From contig NZ_GL945017.1 of the NCBI RefSeq assembly GCF_000218235.1, positions 3,114,422 to 3,178,421 of the forward strand: 64,000 nt of DNA, in the 5' to 3' direction. Of the stretch, positions 9,371 through 18,060 are shown piece after piece. A program made the translations under genes and the position numbers. The stretch comes from Hallella multisaccharivorax DSM 17128 (lineage in GTDB: Bacteria > Bacteroidota > Bacteroidia > Bacteroidales > Bacteroidaceae). The notes beneath the pieces were generated by a model that saw nothing but the letters and a program-made list of their open reading frames with translations, ran no database searches and was not told the origin of the DNA. Every line of letters starts with the position of its first letter. Positions within the stretch are counted from its first letter, which is position 1.

Positions 9371-11326
9371 ATGATAAGATTTATTGCATTTTTCTTGATG
9401 ATATTTTGTCTTCAGTCAGTCTCTGCACAGAAAATCTCGAAGTCAGTACTTCACGATAAAATAGCAGGGGCATGGCTGGGGCAGATGGTAGGCAACATAT
9501 ATGGTCTGCCACATGAGAACAAGTATATCGATGAACCAGCGCCAGAATCACGATTCCCATTTGGCTATACAAAGAATTTAGCCAAGTTAGAGAAATATAA
9601 TGGGGCATTCTCTGATGACGACACCGACATGGAGTACATCTATTTGCTTACGATGGAAAAATTCGGTATTGAACCTACTTATGCTCAAATGGAAGATATG
9701 TGGATGTACCATGTGCATGACCGTGTTTGGCTGGCAAATCGTGCTGCTGTAGGTCTAATGCATTACGGCTTTACACCGCCATACACAGGCAATAAGTTGT
9801 ATAATCCACATTGGTATCAGATTGATCCTCAACTTATCAATGAGATCTGGGGGTATACAGCTCCAGGAATGGTAGACTATGCAGCGGGAAAAAGCAGATG
9901 GGCTGCACGTATAACAAGCGACTCCTGGGCTGTTAGTCCTACTGTACTCTATGGCGCAATGTTTGCAAAAGCTTTTTTTTGCAGCGATGTTAGAACGTTG
10001 ATAATGGAAGGTCTTAAGGAACTCCCGAAAGACGATAGATTTACGCTTGGAGTCATGAAGGCCATCCGCTTGCACGACGGATATCCAAATGATTGGGTTA
10101 AAGTGCGCCAAATTATGGCAAAGGATTTCTATGTAGATGAGGATCCCATGACTAAGACTATTTGGAATGCGGATCTTAATGGTATCATGGGTGTATTAGC
10201 GATGCTATATGGCAACAATGATTTCCAGCGCACTCTAGATCTTGCATGTGCCTTAGGCTTCGACTGTGACAATCAGGCTGCAACCATATCAGGACTTATG
10301 GCTGTTATCCACGGTGCTAGTTGGCTTCCTAAAAATCTGACTATGCCATTGAAAGGATGGACTAAGCCGTTCAATGACAGATACATTAATATAACTCGTT
10401 ATGATATGCCTGATGCTTCAATCGAAGATATGATAAATCGTACGTATGAGCTTGCACTTAAGGTTATAGTTAAGAATGGAGGAAAAATAAGAGGGGACTA
10501 CGTCTATATCAATCCTAAAGCTAGATTCACTCCTCCAATGGAATTCTGTATAGGTCCCAGCCCTGTCCTTGAGGTGGGACAACAAAGCGATTATTCGTTT
10601 GCATGTGTGACCAATGAGATGTATGACTGGAGCCTTGTCGGTGGGAAACTCCCCAATGGACTTACATTCTCTAAAGGACGCCTACAGGGAACCCCTATGG
10701 AGACAGGCAGCTTTCCTGTAACTTTGATGATCAGCTCGAAAAATAGTTCTATAAAGCATGATTTCACAATTCTTGTTAAGCCAAGGAACTTTGCTTCGAC
10801 AGCAGATACTATATATGCAAATATCAGACATCTTAACAAACAGGTCCTAGATTCATGCTGGATTACTTTTGGCAAGCCCATCTATGCTGATAATATCAAT
10901 GTCATTAATGACGGGAAAATCAGAGGTGAAGGCTCTGTTTTCTATTCATTGGCTGAAAAGAGCAGACTTCCGAAAATAGATTATTTTGGTTATGGATGGA
11001 GAGAAAAGAATACAATCGGAATGTTGCAATTGAACATGGGGTGCCTGGAAGAATTCGGTGGTTGGTTCTCATCATTGAATATTCAGTATCTCGGCGATGA
11101 CAATCATTGGCATGATGTGGGGAAGTTTACTTCTACACCGGCATTGCCAAAAAACGATATAGTATTCTTTCAGCCTCAGTTTGCACAATATGTATTCCAG
11201 TTCAGTCCTGTCAGCACTAAAGGTATACGAATTATCTTTGATGACAAAGTTCAGGACCATTGGAATAAATACACAAAGAATGTATCCTCTTTTATTTCAA
11301 TAACAGAACTCGGAGTTTATGAATAG
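9371..11326 (+). CDS. Exported ADP-ribosylglycohydrolase-family protein 1, with Ig-like and C-terminal beta domains
   Basis: A 651-residue protein with a signal peptide (cleavage near VSAQ, residue 20). The N-terminal all-helical ADP-ribosylglycohydrolase (ARH/DraG) core has the first metal motif SDDDTDM at residues 81-87 and the second at FDCDNQAAT, residues 297-305. DraG-type enzymes use these to bind two Mg ions and cleave N- or O-ribosyl bonds. About residues 390-480 resemble a putative Ig/cadherin-like module (GGKLPNGLTFSKGRLQGTP). The last 170 residues form an unassigned, beta-rich, probably carbohydrate-binding-like domain. I chose the ATG at 9371 because it begins the signal peptide and follows the SusD stop. 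The 3' end overlaps the next gene by 8 bp. Actual substrate unknown; exported release of ribose is inferred. Confidence 0.88.
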   Translation: MIRFIAFFLMIFCLQSVSAQKISKSVLHDKIAGAWLGQMVGNIYGLPHENKYIDEPAPESRFPFGYTKNLAKLEKYNGAFSDDDTDMEYIYLLTMEKFGIEPTYAQMEDMWMYHVHDRVWLANRAAVGLMHYGFTPPYTGNKLYNPHWYQIDPQLINEIWGYTAPGMVDYAAGKSRWAARITSDSWAVSPTVLYGAMFAKAFFCSDVRTLIMEGLKELPKDDRFTLGVMKAIRLHDGYPNDWVKVRQIMAKDFYVDEDPMTKTIWNADLNGIMGVLAMLYGNNDFQRTLDLACALGFDCDNQAATISGLMAVIHGASWLPKNLTMPLKGWTKPFNDRYINITRYDMPDASIEDMINRTYELALKVIVKNGGKIRGDYVYINPKARFTPPMEFCIGPSPVLEVGQQSDYSFACVTNEMYDWSLVGGKLPNGLTFSKGRLQGTPMETGSFPVTLMISSKNSSIKHDFTILVKPRNFASTADTIYANIRHLNKQVLDSCWITFGKPIYADNINVINDGKIRGEGSVFYSLAEKSRLPKIDYFGYGWREKNTIGMLQLNMGCLEEFGGWFSSLNIQYLGDDNHWHDVGKFTSTPALPKNDIVFFQPQFAQYVFQFSPVSTKGIRIIFDDKVQDHWNKYTKNVSSFISITELGVYE

Positions 11327-12938
11327 TTTTATTAAAAAATCATTTACAATACTAATGTTGGCTGTCACCTTCGCGATGGCGCCAACATTTGCAAAAGACC
11401 TGGCTGTCTCGAAGACTGAGCTGATGAACAAAATTAAAGGAGGCTGGGCTGGACAGACAATAGGTGTGGTTTTTGGCGCACCTTATGAATTCAAATTTAC
11501 CGGTTCCTATGTACAGGATTATCAGCCCGTACCTTGGAGTCGTCATTACATTCTGTACTGGTGGAATAAGAAGCCTGGTCTTTTTGATGACATTTACAAT
11601 GACTGTACGTTCGTGGAAACATTTAGTGAGCTTGGCATAGATTGTGACCAGAAAGAGTTAGCCGAAAGTTTTGCTTTTGCGGACTATCACCTTGCCCATG
11701 CCAACCAAATGGGAAGATACAATATACGCCATGGTATTATGCCACCTGCCTCTGGTAATTGGATAAACAACCCTCATGCAGATGACATTGATTTTCAGAT
11801 TGAGTCAGACTTCATAGGCCTTATGACGCCGGCTATGCCGACGGAGGCATTGAAAGTGGCGGATAAGGTCGGACATATCATGAATAGCGGAGATGGTTTC
11901 TATGGAGGTGCATTCGTGTCGGCAATGTATAGTGCGGCTTTTTACCTTCATAGTCCAGAGAATATCATTAAAACTGCATTATCTGTCATCCCGAAGGAAA
12001 GCAAATTCTATCAATGTATAAATGATGTGATCGTATACCATGAGAAGCATCCTGACAACTGGAAAGAATGCTGGTTTATGCTACAAGACAAGTGGAACCA
12101 TGATGTAGGATGTCCCAAGGGTGTTTTCCTGAGCTTCAACATTGATGCAAAATTCAATTCCGCATTAGTGGCCATGGCTATGCTTTATGGAAACGGTGAC
12201 TATACTGAGACGTTGGATATTGCTGCGAGAGCAGGCCAAGATTCCGACTGTAATCCATCAACATGCGGTGGAATTTTAGGCGTAATGTATGGATATGATA
12301 AAATCCCGTCTTTCTGGCTAGATCCATTAAAGGAGATAGAGGATTCAACTTTTCAAGGTACGGATATGTCCTTGTCTAAGTCGTATCAAATGAGTTTCGA
12401 TTTAGCAACAAAGTTTATTAAACTTATTGGCGGAAAGGTGAGTAAGACTTCAGTTGAGATTCCTATCAAGGATCCATCCGTCCTACCTTTGGAGCAGAAC
12501 TTCACAGACACATATCCGCTCTTCAGGGGAAGAAAAGATTGCTTTGTAGATAAAGACTACAGCTTCGACTTTGATGGTAATGGCTTTGTAATATGGGGCA
12601 ATCTATGCTGTTTACGCCATATCAATAAAGATTATATAGCAAGAGTATCTATGAGACACATCGGCTCGGAAGTATTCAGTATGGCAGAGCCTGATGATGA
12701 TTATATTGCAAAGGTTGAAGTGTGGATTGATGGAAGATTAGACGTTGTTGCCGATATGCCAATGCGTGGCCAGAACCGTAGGTTGGAACCAGCATGGAAA
12801 TATCAATTAGCTGAAGGCCATCACATTGTTGAGCTGCACTGGCTTAATCCACAGCCCGAATATACCATTCGTATAAACGACATTCAGTACTATTCGCAAA
12901 GTCCCCAGCACTCACGTTTTTATTCAAACTTAAAGTAA
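11319..12938 (+). CDS. Exported ADP-ribosylglycohydrolase-family protein 2
   Basis: A 539-residue protein with a signal peptide (cleavage near TFAKD, residue 26). The ARH-type core begins MNKIKGGWAGQTIGVVFG. Where the usual SDDT metal motif stands, this paralogue has DDIYNDCTF (residues 90-98), and the second metal site is QDSDCNPST (307-315). HADDIDFQIESDF is shared with the next paralogue but not with protein 1. The C-terminal 140 residues form a separate beta-rich domain of unknown role. The start codon overlaps the previous gene's stop by 8 bp and the next gene begins 6 bp downstream, so translation is probably coupled. The fold assignment is good; activity on ADP-ribose specifically is not shown. 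Confidence 0.85.
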   Translation: MNSFIKKSFTILMLAVTFAMAPTFAKDLAVSKTELMNKIKGGWAGQTIGVVFGAPYEFKFTGSYVQDYQPVPWSRHYILYWWNKKPGLFDDIYNDCTFVETFSELGIDCDQKELAESFAFADYHLAHANQMGRYNIRHGIMPPASGNWINNPHADDIDFQIESDFIGLMTPAMPTEALKVADKVGHIMNSGDGFYGGAFVSAMYSAAFYLHSPENIIKTALSVIPKESKFYQCINDVIVYHEKHPDNWKECWFMLQDKWNHDVGCPKGVFLSFNIDAKFNSALVAMAMLYGNGDYTETLDIAARAGQDSDCNPSTCGGILGVMYGYDKIPSFWLDPLKEIEDSTFQGTDMSLSKSYQMSFDLATKFIKLIGGKVSKTSVEIPIKDPSVLPLEQNFTDTYPLFRGRKDCFVDKDYSFDFDGNGFVIWGNLCCLRHINKDYIARVSMRHIGSEVFSMAEPDDDYIAKVEVWIDGRLDVVADMPMRGQNRRLEPAWKYQLAEGHHIVELHWLNPQPEYTIRINDIQYYSQSPQHSRFYSNLK

Positions 12939-12944
12939 GCAGCC

Positions 12945-14483
12945 ATGAAGAAATCTTTCGTGTTAACTATCATTCTCTTATTGACGAATTCTATTGTATC
13001 TCTAGCCCAGCTTCAGTATGGCAAGGATTATACACTTGATGAGAATATGCTTCTTGATAAGATAAAGGGAGGCTGGACTGGTCAGACCATAGGATGTACA
13101 TATGGCGGACCAACTGAATTTAGATATAAGGGAGGAATTATACCTAACGAGGAACCGATACCATGGTATGATGAGTATTGTAAGGATATCTTCTTGGAAG
13201 ATCCAGGCCTCTATGATGACGTATACATGGACCTAACAGCACTTCAAGTGATGCAGCGTGATGGGATATTAGCCCCAGCATCACATTATGCTCATGATTT
13301 TGCCAATGCAAAATATAAGCTATGGCATGCCAACCAAGCAATGCGCTATAATGTGCTTCACGGTGTAATGCCTCCTGAGTCTGGCAATTGGAAACATAAT
13401 CCTCATGCTGATGACATAGACTTTCAAATAGAATCTGATTTCATTGGAATGATCTGTCCCGGGATGCCTAATACTGCGGCGGCCCTGGCGGATACAGTAG
13501 GTCATGTCATGAATTATGGTGACGGGTGGTATGGTGGTGTCTTTACTGCTGCAATGTACACTTTTGCTTTTGTTTCACAAGACATTCCAACCATAATCCA
13601 CGAGGCTCTGCGCACAATCCCAACCAATACCGGATTTCATAATATTATAAGTTTTGTCCTTACATATTGGAGACAGCATCCTGAAGACTGGACTCTTTGC
13701 TGGCTTGAGGTACAGAAGCGCTTTGCCTTTGAGAAAGGATGCCCAGAGGGCGTATTCAATGGTTTCAATATTGATGCGAAAATGAATGCTGCATTTTGTG
13801 TTATCGGACTGTTGTATGGCGGAGGAGATTTTTTCAGGACTATGGATATCGCTACAAGATGCGGAAATGATTCTGACTGCAATCCGGCGACGGCTGCAGG
13901 TATTCTTGGAGTTATCTATGGATGGAAGAATATTCCTTATAAGTTTAGCCATGGTATAGATCTATGCGAGAACTATGATTTCCCTTATACCAACACCTCT
14001 CTTTCCAAAGTCTATGGAATAAATCTTGACTTGTTAGGGCAAGTCATAAAAAGCAATGGTGGAAAAGTTAAGGGCAGTAAATATATATTTAAGTTGCAAG
14101 AGCCAAAACAGGTGAAGTATGAACAATCATTTGAGGGATGCAAGCCGGTAGAAAAAATGGTGACTAAGTTTTGCATTGATCCTATACGCTCATTTGACTT
14201 TACGGGTACAGGGTGCGTACTAATGGGAAATGTCAGGGAAGCAGATAGTGGCGGAGATCCCAACTATGTAGCAAAACTTGTAGCGTACATTGATGGCGTA
14301 AAGACAGAGGATATCGATATGCCATTTGATTATATCACCAGAAAGTATGATATATTCTACAAATATGAAATACCTCGGGGAAAACACCAGCTTAAAATAG
14401 AGTGGCTTAACCCAGACCGGCATTTTGCTGTACAATGTGGCGGATTTGTCGTATATGATTCTGACAATATGCCAAGTAAATGA
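12945..14483 (+). CDS. Exported ADP-ribosylglycohydrolase-family protein 3
   Basis: A 512-residue protein with a signal peptide (cleavage near SLAQL, residue 21). The core is closely related to protein 2: LLDKIKGGWTGQTIGCTYGG, then DDVYMDLT at residues 91-98 in place of SDDT, HADDIDFQIESDF near 155-167, and NDSDCNPAT at 308-316. A C-terminal beta-rich domain follows, ending near FVVYDSDNMPSK. It starts 6 bp behind protein 2, and its stop overlaps the start of the esterase remnant (ATGA, 14480). The tandem arrangement suggests duplication followed by divergence. The three exported copies may act on different ribosides or in sequence; this is inference. Confidence 0.85.
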   Translation: MKKSFVLTIILLLTNSIVSLAQLQYGKDYTLDENMLLDKIKGGWTGQTIGCTYGGPTEFRYKGGIIPNEEPIPWYDEYCKDIFLEDPGLYDDVYMDLTALQVMQRDGILAPASHYAHDFANAKYKLWHANQAMRYNVLHGVMPPESGNWKHNPHADDIDFQIESDFIGMICPGMPNTAAALADTVGHVMNYGDGWYGGVFTAAMYTFAFVSQDIPTIIHEALRTIPTNTGFHNIISFVLTYWRQHPEDWTLCWLEVQKRFAFEKGCPEGVFNGFNIDAKMNAAFCVIGLLYGGGDFFRTMDIATRCGNDSDCNPATAAGILGVIYGWKNIPYKFSHGIDLCENYDFPYTNTSLSKVYGINLDLLGQVIKSNGGKVKGSKYIFKLQEPKQVKYEQSFEGCKPVEKMVTKFCIDPIRSFDFTGTGCVLMGNVREADSGGDPNYVAKLVAYIDGVKTEDIDMPFDYITRKYDIFYKYEIPRGKHQLKIEWLNPDRHFAVQCGGFVVYDSDNMPSK

Positions 14484-15214
14484 ATCGAATACTAGGATAC
14501 ATTCTGATAGGATTAAATCTTACACTGTTGTTTACGTGCTCTGAAGGAATACACCAATCTTCAGAGCGCGTTGAAGACGGATCTACCTATGCCAGTCGCG
14601 TTAACATTGATCAGAAGATGTACAGCAATCTTCTCAAGATGGAGGTATCATATGATATCATACTTCCTGAGGACTATTCTGTTGATATCTCTAAGTCTTA
14701 TGACATTGTTTATTTGTTGCATGGTTATAGTGATAACAAACGTGTGTGGAGAACTGATATCAACATTTTGACCATATATGATAATTTAGTGCACAAAGGA
14801 GTTATTTGCCCTATATGATCTTTGTTGTTCTACAGGACAGCGAAAACAGCTATTGGAGTAATCGCTATGATAGCTCTTACCTATATGAGGACATGATCAT
14901 TTATGAGATGGTACCCTTGATAGATAAAATCTTGCATACGAAGAAATCGAGTGCTAACAGGGCCATCATCGGTTACAGTATGGGGGGGGGAGCTCTTTCT
15001 CTATCTATGCGCCACCCTGGCATCTTTGGTTCTGCAGCAGGTCTGAGTTCTTCAGTGAATATAGATTTCGAGTGTATGGAAATGAAACAGGATGCATTTA
15101 ATATACAGTGGGGATGTCATTTCGGAGGAATCGGTTTGTCAGGGAAACAACGTCTTACCTCATACTACTATTGCTCTCAATGTCCTATCCACATATTTCA
15201 GATATTTTCAATAA
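14480..15214 (+). pseudogene. Broken alpha/beta-hydrolase esterase (2-bp insertion and internal deletion)
   Basis: The frame starting at 14480 has a lipoprotein-like signal (LLFTCSEG) and esterase sequence up to HKGVICP, then stops at 14818. Removing one AT from CCTATATGATC near 14813 restores VICPMIFVVLQDS and the nucleophile motif GYSMGGGA (about 14971-14994). Homology to the intact esterase next door continues to QRLTSYY near 15175. It then jumps in another frame to ALNVLSTYF and a stop at 15212-15214, which matches the C-terminal ALPNVLSFF of the neighbour. So about 200-300 bp are missing. This is a duplicated esterase that has decayed. It overlaps the preceding gene by 4 bp, so it was once part of the operon. 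Confidence 0.75.
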
Positions 15215-15225
15215 TTAACTATTTT

Positions 15226-16548
15226 ATGATGTCTAGGATATTATTCTTATCGCTTATTCTTATCTGCCTTAACCTTCACTTGGGAGTCTGTAAGACGGCA
15301 GCATCTGATAACTTACCTATAGAATTGGAAAATCTTGTAGTGCACAGTAAAATATTAGGGCATGATGTGAGTTACTCTGTGATATTGCCGCCAGAATACT
15401 TTTCTTCTAATATTCACTATCCTGTTATTTATTTACTTCATGGCATCGGTGGAACTCATGCCTCTTGGATGGAGTATGGTAATGTAGCACGTGTTATGAA
15501 TGAACTGATTATGAAAGGCGAAATATCACCAGCAATCATTGTAAGCCCTGATGGATATCAATCATACTATTGCAACTCGTATGATGGAAGTGTACGTTAT
15601 GAGGATTTTTTTACATCTGAATTTATTGATACTATCAACGCCAGATATCGAGCTATTCGCGATCGTACACATTATTATATATGTGGGTTCTCGATGGGAG
15701 GATTCGGAGCCTTAACGCTGGCTTTGCGGCATTCAGATGTTTTTTCTGCATGTGCAGCCTTGTCTGCGTCGATTAAAATAGACAGAGAATATGCTACAGA
15801 GGGGCCTCAGAACGAATGGGATTATCAGTGGGGACGCATTTTTGGTGGTATAGGGGAATATGGAAGTGAACGTTTCACTAGTTACTATCGGAAATGCGAT
15901 CCTGAAGATATTGTAAAATCAGAATCTAGGTGCGACTTGGAACGCACGAGGATAATGCTTACTATAGGTGATAGTGACAGACTAATTGATAGCAATATGG
16001 AGTTGAAAAGTGCATTTAATAAGAAAGGCATAGATGTAGCATGGCAAGTTTACAGCGGTGGACATGACTTCGATTGTTGGAATAAAGCTCTACCCAATGT
16101 CCTTTCTTTTTTCCTAGCTAACGGAAAAACAGATGGAATAAAATCAAATGATGTGTCGAAAGGATCAAGGGCATCTAAAACAAGCATTGATGGATGTACA
16201 GTATATAAGCCGGAAGAGAACACATTATCAAAGCGTGCATATCCAGTTGTCTATATTGTGGACAATAATGCCGGCGAGTATGCTGCGCAGATGGCAGAGG
16301 AGGCTAACAGGCTTGCTAAAACAATAGTATTCGATTCTATTGCTCACTCCTTCAGCTTTGCGATAAGACCTATGGTGATTTGTTCCATTCCAGATAAATA
16401 TAATCTGAATAACATAATATCCGAGATTGAGAGAGACAGCGACTATATCAGGTGTGGAGATAAGTATAAAGCGATATTATATTCTTCGGATAAAAAGAAG
16501 AATTTACAAGATATTCTTATTTTTCTAGATAAGAAGATGCATAGGTGA
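15226..16548 (+). CDS. Exported alpha/beta-hydrolase esterase (putative esterase D/feruloyl-type)
   Basis: A 440-residue protein starting at one of two ATGs (15226 or 15229) that begin a signal peptide (ILFLSLILICLNLHLGVC). The same frame runs back into the broken esterase, but the signal peptide marks the real start. PVIYLLHGIGG, then the nucleophile elbow GFSMGG (Ser156), GDSDRLI (acid) and GGHDFDCW (His) form a complete catalytic set of the PF00756 esterase type. Residues beyond about 300 are an extra 140-residue tail that includes YPVVYIVDN, reminiscent of the start of a second degenerate esterase unit. In this locus it could remove acyl groups from a ribose-containing substrate. No specific ester is predictable. 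Confidence 0.85.
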   Translation: MMSRILFLSLILICLNLHLGVCKTAASDNLPIELENLVVHSKILGHDVSYSVILPPEYFSSNIHYPVIYLLHGIGGTHASWMEYGNVARVMNELIMKGEISPAIIVSPDGYQSYYCNSYDGSVRYEDFFTSEFIDTINARYRAIRDRTHYYICGFSMGGFGALTLALRHSDVFSACAALSASIKIDREYATEGPQNEWDYQWGRIFGGIGEYGSERFTSYYRKCDPEDIVKSESRCDLERTRIMLTIGDSDRLIDSNMELKSAFNKKGIDVAWQVYSGGHDFDCWNKALPNVLSFFLANGKTDGIKSNDVSKGSRASKTSIDGCTVYKPEENTLSKRAYPVVYIVDNNAGEYAAQMAEEANRLAKTIVFDSIAHSFSFAIRPMVICSIPDKYNLNNIISEIERDSDYIRCGDKYKAILYSSDKKKNLQDILIFLDKKMHR

Positions 16549-16690
16549 AGAAATCTTGAATCAGTACTGTAATCGAGGACGACGAACTGAACATCTGAAA
16601 TTCCGGCAAGGATACGTCATATGTTCTGCTGAAGAGACCTTCTATCCTCCAAAGAGACTGATCTTGACAGTAAGCAATCAGGAGAATGTC
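16549..16690. other. Spacer between esterase and IS256 remnant
   Basis: No gene, hairpin terminator or promoter stands out in this stretch. It separates the intact esterase from the mobile-element cluster. Confidence 0.4.
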
Positions 16691-16693
16691 ATC

Positions 16694-16897
16694 TGAACTG
16701 TGTCAAAGACTAAGACAATAAATTTGTCATCGCTCTGTTTATAGCGTATAAAGAATTAATACAATGACACAAGAAGAGTACTCAAAGATATTGGCTACCG
16801 CAAGAGAGCAATTCAAGGTTGGCAAGCCCCTGTTTGGCAAGGATGGAGCTTTCCATCAGGTATTGGAAGACTTCCTCAATGTAAAGAGTCAACCAGC
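16694..16897 (+). mobile_element. IS256-type transposase 5' remnant, cut by IS30
   Basis: An open frame at 16764 begins MTQEEYSKILATAREQFK and continues GKPLFGKDGAFHQVLEDFLN, which matches the N-terminus of IS256-family transposases. It stops matching at about 16885, close to where the IS30 inverted repeat begins (16898). The left terminal repeat is probably near AACTGTGTCAAAGAC at 16698. Only about 40 codons of the transposase remain, and the rest is not on the other side of the IS30 element, so a deletion accompanied or followed the insertion. Confidence 0.6.
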
Positions 16898-18038
16898 AAG
16901 TGCAATATTAGGCATAATATTTGTAAAACTCCTGCTTTGGTGTTGAAAAGTTCAATTTTTCCCTTGGTCTTCTGTTGATTTTGGCCTGTATCATCTTAAT
17001 TCTTTTGTCTGTGACGATACTTATATCCGTCCCTTTTGGAATATATTGTCTGATGAGCTTGTTGGTGTTCTCCACAGCCCCTTTCTGCCAAGAAGAGTAT
17101 GCGTCCGTGAAATAGATATCCAGTCCCAACTTCCGTGCTATCCACTCATGTTCGGCAAACTCACTTCCGTTGTCCGTAGTGATGGTCTTGAGATGCTCTC
17201 CCTTGTATGGCATGAGCAGCCTCCATACGGTCTTTGCCAGCGGCATGGCCTTCTTGCCATGCTTGAGTTTCTCCATGATGAGGAAGTTCGTGCTGCGTTC
17301 TATCATCGTGAGGATGGCGTTGCCGTCCTTGTCGACAATCAGGTCCATCTCCCAGTCCCCGAACCTCCTGCCGTCTGCCTCCTTCGGACGTTCGTGTATG
17401 CTTACCCTGTTTCTGATACTCGGCGCCTTGGTTACATGCCTGTGAGAGGGACTGCGGTGATACTTCATCTTATGGCGGCAGTTGGCGGCAAGTGTCCCAC
17501 CCGTATCGTTGCGGATCATCTTGTAAATGGTTTCGTGGGAGATCTTCACGCCCTCCTTGCCCAGGTAGCCGGATATCTGCTTGGGGGACCATTGCTCTCC
17601 GGTGATGAGCTCACGCACGCGCCAGAGAAGCAACCGGCTCACGGAACGATTGCCCGGAGAACGGTGCATGCGTTCTTGGGAAAGGGCATCGGCCTTGTCC
17701 CAGACATACTTGCCGTTCTTTGTCGCATTGCGTTTCAGCTCACGACTTACGGTTGATTCACTGACCCCTATCAGCCGGGCAATTGCTTTATTGGTCTGTT
17801 TCTTTTGTTTTCCCAGGTAGATTGCGTACCTTTGCTCACGGGTTAAGTGCTTGTACATAGGCAATACAAAAGTAATTAATCCTTGGGAGACAGCGGTCTC
17901 CCTTTTGTCTTTTTTGCATTGCCGGTTGTTTTTTATTCCTCCGTGTCGGATGTGGCCAACCTTGTCGCTTCGCGCCAAGAACGTCCGCATCCGACACGGA
18001 GGTCAACTCTTACAAACACCCATTAAGAAATTGCACTT
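16898..18038 (-). mobile_element. IS30-family insertion sequence, about 1.14 kb
   Basis: The ends form an inverted repeat. Both start AAGTGCAAT, and they agree again near the inner side (TTTGTAA) within 33 bp. The single transposase gene fills the element. A large hairpin upstream of the gene (15-bp perfect arms at 17938-17952 and 17988-18002, CCTCCGTGTCGGATG) may limit read-through into the transposase. No target duplication is obvious, because different broken elements flank the two sides. Confidence 0.75.
16908..17858 (-). CDS. IS30-family transposase
   Basis: A 316-residue DDE transposase. The N-terminal helix-turn-helix region reads HLTREQRYAIYLGKQ and IARLIGVSESTVSREL. The catalytic residues are seen in DWEMDLI (first Asp), TTDNGSEF (second Asp) and GAVENTNK (Glu). 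I chose the ATG at 17858 (MYKHLTREQ) rather than the longer frame from 17990, whose first 44 residues run through the upstream hairpin and do not look like transposase. The gene appears complete, so the element may be active. It lies antisense to the IS256 remnant it interrupted. Confidence 0.92.
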   Translation of the reverse strand: MYKHLTREQRYAIYLGKQKKQTNKAIARLIGVSESTVSRELKRNATKNGKYVWDKADALSQERMHRSPGNRSVSRLLLWRVRELITGEQWSPKQISGYLGKEGVKISHETIYKMIRNDTGGTLAANCRHKMKYHRSPSHRHVTKAPSIRNRVSIHERPKEADGRRFGDWEMDLIVDKDGNAILTMIERSTNFLIMEKLKHGKKAMPLAKTVWRLLMPYKGEHLKTITTDNGSEFAEHEWIARKLGLDIYFTDAYSSWQKGAVENTNKLIRQYIPKGTDISIVTDKRIKMIQAKINRRPREKLNFSTPKQEFYKYYA

Positions 18039-18060
18039 CTATCTTGAATGTTTAGCTTCA

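Noticed and set aside
17046..17756. 236-codon plus-strand frame within IS30
   Set aside because: Antisense to the DDE transposase and lacking motifs of its own.
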